From Trema orientale (lineage: Eukaryota > Streptophyta > Magnoliopsida > Rosales > Cannabaceae): a DNA stretch of 64,000 nt. A program made the position numbers and the translations under genes. The stretch covers positions 82,957 through 146,956 of the forward strand of contig JXTC01000231.1 of assembly GCA_002914845.1 (NCBI GenBank). The letters run 5' to 3'. Numbering within the stretch: position 1 is the stretch's first letter; the number at the start of each line of letters is the position of its first letter. The notes beneath the pieces were generated by a model, which worked only from the letters and a program-made list of their open reading frames with translations, had not been told where the DNA came from and searched no databases. Positions 22,365 to 33,567 of this stretch are shown here, piece after piece.

Positions 22365-22999
22365 CTAAGTAGAATCATGCTCATTGGCACCGCTAGAAAG
22401 AGTATGGGCCTCAGGATGCGAGGTGCTCAGATAAAACATAGAATGTGGCCGTAAGGTAGGTCCAAAGTTCTGGTCAGATATTGGACTGAGATTACTCGGG
22501 GCGAACATACGACCCTGACCTCTGAGTACTTGACGACACTCATCAAGACCCCTTTCAACCTCCTTAAGTCGATTCCTAGTAGTAGACAACTCCACAAGAT
22601 GCTCCTCATAACTAGAGTGCCTGTCAGTATAGTCAGATGCATCAGTTGAGTACTAGTAGAAAGAGACCTCGCTCACCCTGTAAGATGCACAGAATGACGA
22701 TCTAGTACGCGCTCCATGATCTCCTTATAAGTTAAAACGTTAGGAGGGTGTTGAGCCCTCAAAACCATCACACGATCCTACGTTAAAACGTAAAATATAA
22801 ATTGCTATAAAATACTCAAGAATCATTTTGAAATACTTGTAAATAAGAAATTAAGAAAACTTACATAGTAAGCCTCAAGGTCCGGGGCTATCCATTCGCT
22901 ATCCGAGTTGAAATGTTTCACTCGCCACATCTCAAACCAGGTCCGGGGCTATCCATTCGCTATCCGAGTTGAAATGTTTCATTCGTTACATCTCAAACC
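22365..22999 (-). pseudogene. transposase-associated (Ptta/En/Spm-like) remnant in CACTA element
   Basis: On the minus strand, exon-like pieces read HFNSDSEWIAPDLEAYY (followed by GTAAG, a donor-like site), then RVMVLRAQHPPNVLTYKE and IMERVLDRHS up to a stop, then a frame at 22365-22595 with a coiled Glu/Arg-rich segment. Word order and composition recall the plant transposase protein carried by Ptta/En/Spm elements. A 61-bp tandem duplication (22878-22938 and 22939-22999) breaks the frame. The identification is by pattern memory, not by search. Confidence 0.45.
22878..22999. repeat. 61-bp tandem duplication
   Basis: Two adjacent copies of a 61-bp unit starting AGGTCCGGGGCTATCC, differing at a few bases near the distal end (CACTCGCCACAT versus CATTCGTTACAT). 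61 is not a multiple of three, so it shifts the reading frame of the transposase-like remnant. Confidence 0.85.
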
Positions 23000-24559
23000 C
23001 TATGTGTTATATTCTCTTATTTTATTTTATTACAATTTACTATTATATTTTATAATCATTTTAATCCAAAAATTACTATTCTCTATAAATAGTTATACTT
23101 ATTTCAACTTCAAACCATATTTCTATATTGAATTATAATAATTTATTTATTTTGTTATTATTAATATTACTTAATTAATTTGTTACTGGATTTTAAAAGT
23201 AAACACTATACTTGTATCTTTTATGTATACCTAAGAACTCTAACTTGAAATATTGAACAAAAGGTCAAATTTATATGTAGAAACTATTCATCAGCACTAA
23301 AGATTGTTTTATACTAATTGTACCATCACACTAGAGAATCAGATTTATACTAAATGTAATAGAAACTAATTAATCATTAGTAGTAGAGAGTGTTTTAGAG
23401 TTTCACACCTCAATTAAATAAAATATAACACCTTAATTAAATAAAATAGAACTCCCGCAGCTGGGCACTCCAAAAATTGATCTGCGCTTACTCCTTTTAC
23501 TTTCTTTAAGTATCCTCTAACCTGCCATTAAAAAGCATTCAGCAACCATTGTTGAAAAAAAAAAAAAAATATTAGAACTACAATATACTTAGAAGCTTAA
23601 AGAAGTGAAAAATACACACACACACAAAATTGCTTTCCATTAGAAACAGAATAGTCATAATCAAATTTCATGTTTCAAACTCTTTTTGACTGTTCCATAA
23701 ACCTTGTAAAAGGAGTGTGAGAGACTATATATATTCATATATCTTTTTTTTGTGAATAATTAGTTCATTGAACAAGCCAAAGCTCAAAGAAAAACAACAA
23801 AGAAGAAAAGGCCCAATCATATAGATTGGCCAGAATCCCTACAAAAGTCTAGTATTTTTAAATGACTAAGAAGTTTACTCTTTGGGTTTGTAACTTAATC
23901 GTGTTTATAAGGATAGCAATTCAAGGAAAGAAAGACTAACAAGTAAGCATATAGAATAGGCAGTCCAGAATATTTATATTTTAAGTCACTCACCATTATT
24001 CAGTTAGTAACTGAAAAATAATAATTTAAAAACTTAATACCATTTTGTAGAATTTTACCTTCTTGATCCTTTTTTTTGGCATAGAAAGCTAAAGGTTGCA
24101 ATATCTAGAGTTAGAAAAGCTAATGGTCCAAAACAATAAGACCACTATAACTTGACATCTCCGCAACTTATAATCAAATCTTAATTGGGTACAACTACAT
24201 ATAAAATTCATCAGTAAATTCCAACATTCCATGTATATTACTGTTATATTCTTATATCTTGTCTTGTCTCTATGTATGCAAAATATGGAGAAATAAAAGG
24301 CAAGGCATATAGGGTCCAAAAACACATCAGATTACCAAGTTTACACTTAGGTCCTGTCAAATAATGTTTTTAAGATTATTTCGTAACTGATTTCAATAAT
24401 TCACAAATTTCAAAACATAAGACCATCTATTTAATTTTACTTAGTATTTTTTTTAATAAGTCATTTAAATATATTGAAAACAACAAACATATATCATATA
24501 TGAATAAACCGACTATTAGATCTAACGAACCATATATAAGGAGCTTAAAAAAAAGAGCG

Positions 24560-25250
24560 AGAAAACACAAGAGAAGGCAGTGGACTGTTTGTAGGACAAT
24601 ATTACGGGTCTCATCTCAATAGCACAAACACTAATTTTTTTAATCTAATCACCATAACCATAAGCCTCTATAGTCTCTCTTTATATCGACCACCTTTGAA
24701 CACTATCATCATCTTTGTCGGTCAATTTTAATTCTTTCTTGTCTCATCTTCCCTATTTTCCATCAAATCTCAGTCCTATTTCCTCTCTCCCCTCCCAAAC
24801 AAACCCAAAAAAAAAACATTTGTCTCTCAAAATATCTTATAAACCAAAACAAATTTCATTACTATTCAAATACCAAATATTTCATTTTCCAGATTCTGGT
24901 ATACCAAATTGTTTGTACTCGATTTGTTTTCACAAACCAAAGAACAAAACCGATCTTCTCAAAAAAATTTCAATGGCACCAAATATCTCACATCCATATT
25001 ATATATCCCTTTTTTGAACCAATTTTATTTTTAAAACCAAAAACAGAACCCACTTCTCCATTTCTCTCTATACATATACACACACACATACACACATATA
25101 TATATATTGTACTACGTTCGCAAAATGAAGCATGAAGAGTTCAGACCCTTAAGAGAAGTTGAAATACCAGAGTGCAAAAAGTTCAAGAACGATCATTTCG
25201 GCGGTGACCCACTCCCGTCATCGTCGACAACATCTCCAACAAGCTTCTGA
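24560..25250 (+). pseudogene. putative captured host promoter, 5' UTR and first-exon fragment inside CACTA
   Basis: This part of the CACTA interior looks like a plant gene start: a TATA-like CTTTATAT near 24680, a long C/T-rich leader-like stretch with CT and CA runs, then an ATG at 25125 opening a 41-codon frame that ends at 25250. The peptide begins MKHEEFRPLREVEIPECKKF and is hydrophilic and Ser-rich at its end. I do not recognise the protein. The frame stops abruptly, as expected for a truncated capture. Base composition and leader style differ from the AT-rich CACTA flanks. Confidence 0.35.
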
Positions 25251-25329
25251 CTGGAAGCCGGAATCACTGTCACTTTTCGATGAACTACCACAATTTCACC
25301 AAGACTCACATTAAACTTTCATCCTTTTT

Positions 25330-25760
25330 TCCCAGAGAGGGAGAGATAGAGAGAACTAACCGTAGATGAGAGATAAGAGATGAAATTCAGGACCTGTAGA
25401 CGAGAGATAAGAGATGAAGTTGAGCATCAAACTGAGATGGTGAAGCTACCATTAGCAGAAACGTGAGATTTTTTAGAGAGAGAGTGAGAGTTGGGAAGAG
25501 ATTGGAGAGGGTGAGAGTTGGGGAGAGATTGGACTTAGGGTTAAGGATTTGAAGATGATGAAACTTGAGGGTTTTGGAGAGGAAGAGATGACAAGTTGAT
25601 TTGGGGATTAGGGTTCAGCGTGCAAGGAAGACACCAGGGTCAAGGCTGGGCTAATAGAGACCTGGGATTTGAGGTAGAGAGAGAGAGATTCTGGGTCTCT
25701 AACTTACAGAGAGAAACCAGAGAAGCAGAGAGACGAGAAACCCTACTTCCTTTTTATCTT
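25330..25760. other. purine-rich segment in the CACTA interior
   Basis: GAGAGA-dominated sequence with a direct repeat of about 28 bp (CGTAGATGAGAGATAAGAG and TGTAGACGAGAGATAAGAG, near 25360 and 25395). A 60-codon frame (25596-25778) is present but has no recognisable domain. Confidence 0.4.
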
Positions 25761-26261
25761 TTATACAACCTAATGTGACACTGTTTTGGTGTTTTATGAA
25801 GGTAATTAATTTTGCCCCGTGGAAGCTGACGTGGCCGAAATTTTCAATAATAGTATACACGTGTCAATAGGTCTACATACACCTGTTGCCATGTATTTAG
25901 TCTAATAATAAATTAATTCAATTACAAATTATATTAATGTACATGTCATAAAACACTAAACAATAATTAATATAAAAGTCATGTCCATTGCCACGTTGGC
26001 AGAAAACATTCAAAAACAAATTATTATTGGCTGAAAAAAAATGGAGCCAGAATGAAAAATTTGAGGAAAAAATTCCCTCCAAAAAAAGTGTAAGTACAAG
26101 CCAATATTTACATATCGAATGAATAAATTAATAGCATTACTTACATATGCTTTACTTACACATTTGAAAAAATTAAGTGTAGGTAAAGAATACATTTGGT
26201 AACACATAATTATGTGTAGGTAAAAATTGTGTAGATAAAAGTCAATTTTTTTGTAGTGTAA

Positions 26262-29200
26262 CTTTTAAACTTGTTTTATAGCACCAAGCAAGTTTTTTAA
26301 CCTTGCAAAGTCTTCAAACTTGAGTGGCTTAGTGAAAATATCAGTAATCTAATCATGAGACCTGACATACTCCAATCGTACTTCTTTGCTTACAATATAT
26401 TCTCTTATGTAATGATAGTGGGTATCGATATTCTTGCTTTGGTCATGAAAGACTGGAATTTCAGCCAAAGCTATTGTTAACATGTTGTCGATGCAAATCT
26501 CTATTGGCTCCTTTTAAGACATGCTTAACTCTTTTAACAACTTTCTTAACCAGATTGCGTGACTAATACACAATGTAACAACTATGTACTCAGCTTCACA
26601 TGTTGAGAGAGTGACAATCGGCTATTTCTTGGATACCCAGGTGAAGGCAATTTCTCCAATGAAAAATACAAAACCAGTTGTGCTTTTTCGATCATCAGTA
26701 TATCCGGCCCAATTACTATCACTGTATTCAACAAGTTTTTAATCATTGAAAACTGAATAGAACAAGCCAAGATTGATTGTACCTTTTAGGTAACAGAGTA
26801 TTTTCTTTACAGTATTGAAGTGAGTGGTTGTTGGAGTTTCAATATAACGACTTACTAGTCCAGTTGCATAAAGAATGTCGGATCTTATACATGTCAAATA
26901 CCACATACATTCAACAAGGCTCTTGAAGAGTGTTAGATCCACATTTTCTGATTCATCATCTTTGAATAATTTTATTCCTACTCTACTGGTGTGCATATTG
27001 ACTTGCAATCATCTATGTTAAACTTCTTCAGGATCTCCTTCGTATAGCTTTCTTGGGAGATGAAGATGACATCTTTCTTTTGCTTGACTTCTATGCCAAG
27101 ATTGTATGTCATAAGTCCGATGTCTGCTATTTCAAACTCATGTGTTATCACTCTTTAGAATTCATTGAACATCTTTGGACTACTTTCAGTAAATATCATA
27201 TCATCCACGTACAAGCATAAAACTAGAATTATCTCCATCTTTAGTTTTAACATAGAGAGCATATTCAAAAAAGCACTTAGTGAAGTCATTCTTTGGAAAT
27301 ATTTGTTAATTCATTTATTCCACGTTCTTGGTACTTGCTTTAGCCCGTAAAGAACTTTCTTCAGCTTCAACACCTTATCTTCATGCCTTTTCACCTTATA
27401 ACCTAATGATTGTTCGATGTATACTTCTTAGTCCAAAAATCTGTTCAGAAATAAAGACTTCACATGTATTTGATGGATCTTCCATTTATTCTGAGCAACA
27501 AGAGAAATAATTAGTCTTATAGTTTCTAACCATGCAGCGAAAGCAAATAGTTTATCATAGTCAATGCCGACTCTTTGATTATAGCCTTTTGCAACTAGCC
27601 TTATTTTGTATCTTTCTACCTCTCTATTAGCATTCTTCTTCACCTTGTATACCCATTTGACACCAATAGCTTTATGACCTTTAGGAAGAGTGAATAGTTC
27701 CCAAGTGCCATTCTTCTCTATAGTCTTGACTTCTTTATCTATCGCATTCCTCCATTTCTCATCTTGTACAAACTCTTAGAAATTCATCGGTTCACAATCA
27801 ACAAAGAGGTAAAAAAAAAGTGAGGTTTTTAAGCCTATCGGTCACCTTAAACAGATCTTGGAGACTTTTGTAAGTTCTTCATGCCTCTCAATTAAGAAAG
27901 ATGGTGGTGAATCTTTATGATTGGATGATATTGGTAAAGAAAGTAGAGTAGTATCATCTTGATGGACTTCTCTTGCTTACTCTACTAGTGTTTCTTTATT
28001 TTCAAATTGTGAAAAGAAATTATAATCATTTGTTTGAGAACCAAAGTCTTATTCATCTTCTTCATTGAATATTAAATCTCGACTGATGATTACTTTTCTA
28101 TTGTTAGGATTGTACAACTTATGCCTTTGGAGTTGATGTTATAGCCGATGAAAATGAACTTCTCACTTTTATCATCAAGCTTGGTTCTATGTTCGTCTGG
28201 TACATGTACATAGGCTATGCTTCCAAAGACTCTTAAATGGGAGATCCCAGGCTTCCTTTCCCTCCTAGCTTTTTGTAGTGTTTTGCCCCACATACTTCTT
28301 GTTGGAGAACGATTTGACAAGTAGACCGCACATACAACAGCTTTTGCCCAGAATTCCTTGGGCAATCTCTTACTTTTCAGCATAATTTGAGCCATGTTGA
28401 GGATGGTCTGGTTCTTCCTTTCTGTCATACCATTCTGCTGGGGGGATCTCAGAATAGCTAAGGGGCTGTCAAATTCTATTGACTTCATGGAATTCTTAGA
28501 GCTCTATGGAAGTGAATTCTCCTCGTCTATCGGATCTCATGGCTTTGATCAGAAGACCACTTTCTTTCTCAACCACAGCCTTGAACTTCTTAAAAGCTTC
28601 AAAGACTTTTGATTTTTGCTTCAATAAATAAACCCAAGTCTTTCTTGAGAAATCATAAAAAAAAAAACAGAAAGTAATTACTTTTACCAAAAGAACTTAG
28701 TTCGATAGAATCACATACATTTGTATGCACGAGCTCGAGTGGCTTTTGGACTCTTGAATTTGACTCATTTGGAAAGTTTTTCCTGAATTATTTCCCGAAT
28801 AAGCATCCTTCATAAAGCTAATTAGGATAATTTAAACTTGATAAGCCTCTCACCATCTCTTTCTTGGATAGTAGTTCTAATTCTCTAAAATTGAGATGCC
28901 CAATCTCAATTGCCATAGCTATGATGAATCCTTGTAATATGCTTTGTGACATTTTGCTACATCATTTTAAATAATCAACAAGAAATTCTATTTCTTGACA
29001 TAGGTACTTTGGCAATCAAGTTCATGTTGTTATCTCTTATAGAAAGACTGTAATCTTTCAAGTGAATATCATAACTTTTCTCTAAAAGTTGTCTCAAGCT
29101 CAAAATGTTTGTTTTCATGGTGGGTACATAATAAATATTTGAAATGAATTGATGTTCTCTATTTTTCAATCAGATAAGAATTTTACCTCTTCTTTTTACT

Positions 29201-29330
29201 GCTACTTTTAAATCATCACAGAAAGAAACATTCCCACTTATTGATTCATCAAGCTTTATGAACATTGATCAATGCCCATACATATGATAGCTAGTACTGG
29301 TGTTAAGATACCATGTATTATCTTGATCTT
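26262..29330 (-). pseudogene. copia pol remnant: protease-side segment, integrase, reverse transcriptase, RNase H
   Basis: Read on the minus strand from the right: HQFISNIYYVPTMKTNILSL (29169-28975), the segment before integrase; a core-integrase piece with RSDRRGEFTS (28690-28496) and RSPQQNGMTERKNQ (28488-28090); a reverse-transcriptase piece KIRLVAKGYNQRVGIDYDK (27643-27428); SLVECMWYLTCIRSDILYATG (27008-26739, quoted only in part here); the RNase H motif TLSTCEAEY near 26600; and the C-terminal TDIFTKPLKFEDF followed by a stop at about 26269. Domain order is the Ty1/copia order (integrase before RT). Frameshifts and stops between all pieces show it is dead. Confidence 0.85.
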
Positions 29331-30893
29331 TGATAATGGGGAAATGCCTAGTCGTTGGAAATAAACGTCCAGTACCAAATTAACATTTATAATTACCTCC
29401 TATTAACTAATCTAGCAAGTCTAGTAAAATTTAGAATTAACTAGTATAGCAGCAAGAAGGGTCGATCCACAGAGATTGAATTTTAGATTAGTTGTTAAGT
29501 ACCAAAATTATCACAACCTAATTTTATCTAGGCATCAAAACTAAATGAATTTAAAATAAAATGAATAAAAATAAAGATAAAAGAATTACGTAAATAAAAT
29601 ATAGAAATTACTATGTACTAATGTACTAAGGACATGATTTCCTCTAATTATTCCTAAATTCGTCAAATTAAGCAATTATTAGACTATTTCAACTAAATTC
29701 ACTAATCAAGGGACCTAATCTAACCTCATTCCCTCTCTCGAATGCCGAATGAGACAATATGCCTAAGTACCTAAGTTCATATCTCTATCTAACCCAGTTC
29801 CCAAAGCACTCATTAAATCTAGCCCTTAAGAACTTCCTAATTTGATTATCTAGGTGTTGATCTCCTCTCGGTCTCACAATAACCTAAACTATGTTTCCCA
29901 ATTCCGGTTTATAAAATCAAATTCTCTCAAGTATCAAAATCACAACCTAAGTTCAACTAATTCATTTGCCATATAAATTAGAGGCAATAAGCAATGAGAA
30001 ACATAAATGAATTGACAATAGAAAATAAGCCAACAATTAACAACATAAGCAAAACAAAGTATAAAAAGGGTACATCAAATTCTAAGATAGAGAATCAATA
30101 CAAGCATAGTAAAATCCATGGCTAATCTCATAAAGAATTTCAATATTCCAAACAAATTATACATTATGCCCAATACAAAATTCAAATGAGATTAGGGTCA
30201 GAAAGAGGAAGAGAAAACTCTTTTGTGGAGATAGAACTTCAAGCATTCAATTCTTCAAGTATCTCTCTCAAGCATCCTCTCCAAATTTCAGCTCCAAAAC
30301 TCTTTCTCTCTAGGAATTTTAGCTCTCAAAGTTATGCCTCATCTTCCAACTCTCCATCCTTGAAATAGAGGCTTTAAAGGTCACTAAGATGACTTAAAAA
30401 AGGGAGAAATCTAATCATCCATTGGTATTAGATTAAAGGCCAAAATGGCTCTTAAAGTTGGCCAAAAATAAGTGGACACATGGTTGCAAAATGGAGAAAA
30501 TTCGGCTTGTGTGCGTGCTGAAATCGTAGTGGCACCACAATGCCCATTTTTGGCACCGCAGTGCTAGTGCTGAGTCACCGCGGTGCTACTTTCTGGGCAC
30601 CGCGGCGCCGGCGTTCTAGTTCTGAGGCACCACGGTACCCTTTTTGAGTACCGCGGTGCTTAGCTGCAGGTCCAATTGAGCTTTTTAGCTCTCTTCGATA
30701 CTCCGGGCCTCATTTCGGCTATTAATGGCTTCATAAGCTTCTCCTTTTTAGTGCCAAATATACATTAAACCTCAATTCCTTATTTTCTACAATAAAAACA
30801 CAAAACAACATTTAAACAACATAAATATTTGAGAACTTGTAATTATTTGAACTTGGAGAATACCTGATTTGTGAGTAAAATACACACTCATCA
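29331..30893 (-). repeat. 3' LTR of gypsy-derived element
   Basis: 1563 bp. Plus-strand ends are TGATAATGGGGAAA and AAATACACACTCATCA. Contains six spaced variants of GCACCGCGGTGC (about 30530-30662), more than the other LTR. Next to its inner edge, the minus strand has TTTGGGGGTATT, the likely polypurine tract. Confidence 0.92.
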
Positions 30894-32871
30894 AATACCC
30901 CCAAACTCAAACATTTGCTTGTCCTCAAGCAAAACAAAAGAAAGAAGAAGACAAACACAAATCAAGTACTAAAAACACAAATGACAAAGTGTGATTTTGC
31001 ATCAAATCAATAACCATGCAAGTATCTCTGAAGTCACAAAATGCTTAAAGTTCAAATGACAGGAAACCATTGAATGCATCTAGAATTTCAACATCAAGCA
31101 TCGGTTTTATTCCACTCAGGTTTCTTTCGTGAAAGTGTGTACATAATCAATCTCACTTAACCAAATGAACTCCGGATAAACTTATGTGCTTAGAATACTA
31201 TGAGTTATCTCTAGATAATATAATTTAGAACTCCCATATGCCCATTTTTCAAGTCGCTCTCCACTAATGTAGGTTTTAGTGTCATTGAAGATCAAGAGGT
31301 CTTTCAAGAGTTGTAATGTAAAGCTAGGGTGAAAGGTAGATGAGAAGGGTAATTTTCGGCTCAGATCACCCTAAGCATGTATCACAACTCAAGCATCTTG
31401 CATAATTCCCAAGAAAATTCACGTACTAGAAATCCCCAATTACATTATTTTTCTTCCTTCAATTCTTCCCACAACAAGTTTATTCATCAAAAACACAAAA
31501 TTAACCACAAGCATCTTACATTATTATTATTTTTTTTTTCTTTTTTATTTATTTTTTTATCTTTTTTTTCTTCTTTTTTTTTTTAAGAAGATAAGGATTG
31601 TGATAAAAAGAAGAGAAACATAAATCTCACCCCCAAACTCAAAATCAATATTGTCTTCAATGTTGAAAAGAATAGAAGGTAATACACAGTTTGTTCCAAC
31701 TCACTCCTTTCTTTTATTGATATCATACCAATCCACCAACAATTCTCCAAGCATAACCTAAACTTATATTTATGCTCAACGAATCATGCAAGAGTACAAT
31801 GCAATCATGCCTATTGGTGATAAGTTTAGGAAATGGGAATTAATTTGGTAGTTTAGATGCACTTATGAAAGTGATGAAGGAAATAGGTCAAATCAACTCA
31901 AGAGGGATTAACTAGGGATTAAACTTTCAAGGGTTAGCTTCAAAGGATCAAACGATCTAAAGAAATGCCTAAATCCTCTCTTCAATGATACTTAACCTAG
32001 GATTTCATCTCAAGCAATACTCAAATAGGTTCTAGAGCTCATGAAATGTCAAAGCCTAACTAATGCACATAAGTGTTCTCTAAAGCTCAAATTAGTTAAG
32101 TGATCATAATTCATGGCGCTCAAATATAAAGAGTCAAGAGTGAAATTCAACCAATGTGAGTCAAGTACACAGATAATTCAATGAATTACATTCCAAAAGA
32201 CCTAAAAAACACTAAGTGACTATATACATCATCAATACCAAGTCATCTTATCTTATCAAAACTCACAACTTATTCAAAACAACTAAAGAAAAGCAAGTAA
32301 AATTATTTATTAAAGACACAAGTCATGAAAGGAAAAGTCATGGCCACCAACAAATAAACTAATCCAAAAGCCAACAAATAATCAACCAACAAGTGTCCCC
32401 ACCCCAAGCTCACAATTAATAATATTCAATCCAATTAAGCACAAGAGAGTGAGAAAATGTACCTAGGAAGCGAGACATCTCACCTCCAAGTGTGGTGGCG
32501 ACAGTGATGCTCTAGGTATAGTGGCTCTAACTTGAGGTGGCAGGACATTCCTCCATACCTCATGTCTTTATGCTCAACTATGTACAAATTAGAAACTCGT
32601 CAATGATCGACCTCCGCCCATAGTATGTGTTGTACAACACGACATATGGGTCTTGGCTTCGAACGCCCTCAAGCTTGGCGATGTATGGCAATGCTTGGTA
32701 CATACGCTCAACTTAATTCGGCTTTAGCACATATACATGGTGGGCTTCAATGACCGGTGCTAGAGGCAGTGGGGGAGGTTTTGGCTACGTAGGATCCTCA
32801 TAAATATGAGCTTTGATAGCTGGTGGCATAATAACTTGGATCTCAAAAGATTGAGATTCGTAAATATTGAC

Positions 32872-33417
32872 TTAAATATCCTCCTCACTTGAGTAGTCAT
32901 CATCGAACAACCCAAAGATCCTTCCGCTTGTGCCCGTCTCCTCTCTGTGGCTTTCACAATTGCATATATCTTGTGTATCCCTTGCCACTGTTTCCATTCT
33001 CTCCAACTTCTCTATATGAAGCCTTGTCTCCTCCAAAAATTGGGCAACTAGTTCTTCAAGGTCGAGAGAAGACTCCGCTCGATGATGCAAAGTGTCAAAC
33101 CATGGCGCCGAACTGTTGGAATTATCACCTAAACTGAGGTGGCTTAGTGGATAATTCCAACTCCGATAATCAAAATCTTCCATGCCTTCCAATAACCAAT
33201 AGGCTTCGTCGGCAGATAATTGGTAGAAATAGGCAGTACTATCTCTTCTTTCTACCCACATTCTTGTTTCAAGCCATAAGTTGTGGAGGAAGATTTGTAA
33301 TTGACACTCCTGAAAGAAGCCATGATGAGGAAACATCGTGAGCAACTCTTTATATCTCCACCATACACAATGAAACAACTCGTGGCCTCCTTGAGCAATC
33401 GCAAGATAACTTGTCAA
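32872..33417 (-). pseudogene. gag-like remnant of gypsy-type element
   Basis: Open frame of 181 codons. The part WRYKELLTMFPHHGF, then LQIFLHNLW, then SADEAYWLLEGM follows the pattern of the retrotransposon gag domain of plant gypsy elements (W..F..LL..CPHHG, Q...FY.GL, T..EAY.LLE.M). Several positions of the family pattern are changed and there is no zinc knuckle. The C-terminal part is acidic and Ser-rich. It may continue across a frameshift to 32760. Confidence 0.65.
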
Positions 33418-33543
33418 TCTACCATTTCCAAGTACCTCGCAAAATAAACATAAAGAAAATAAAAATAAAAATAAAAATAAACGCCTAAATTAAAATCAAA
33501 CTACTTACTTCCGATATATATCAACAATAATCTAAAAATTCTA

Positions 33544-33562
33544 ATCCCCAGCAACGGCGCCA
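33544..33562 (-). promoter_or_regulatory. primer-binding site, tRNA-Asp type
   Basis: Minus strand TGGCGCCGTTGCTGGGGAT, 5 nt inside the 5' LTR. It is complementary to the 3' end of plant tRNA-Asp (CCCCGGCAACGGCGCCA) with one mismatch. It sets element polarity; tRNA-Asp priming is known for some plant gypsy lineages such as Athila. Confidence 0.85.
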
Positions 33563-33567
33563 AAATT

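Larger units (their letters stand above)
21495..26258. mobile_element. CACTA (En/Spm-type) DNA transposon, degenerate
   Basis: 4764 bp. The left end CATTACAAGAAAATAG is one base off the usual CACTACAAGAAA terminus; the right end TTTTTTTGTAGTG is its inverted partner. Flanked by TAA on both sides (21492-21494 and 26259-26261), the 3-bp duplication expected for CACTA elements. Subterminal zones (21520-22090 and 26100-26250) are full of GTGTAG(C/G)TAAA-type repeats, another family hallmark. Inside are a broken transposase-like remnant (22365-22999) and a putative captured host fragment (24560-25250). It is inserted between the copia polyprotein stop codon and the copia polypurine tract. Not autonomous. 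Confidence 0.88.
30894..33567 (-). other. internal region of gypsy-derived element
   Basis: 2674 bp. Mostly non-coding. Includes a T-rich stretch (31530-31584), two 'CCCCCAAACTCAAA' phrases (about 30897 and 31630), and the gag-like remnant 32872-33417. No protease, RT, RNase H or integrase was found in any frame. Confidence 0.7.

Noticed and set aside
33544-33562. tRNA-Asp fragment as an RNA gene
   Set aside because: Only the 3'-end complement is present, in primer-site position beside an LTR.
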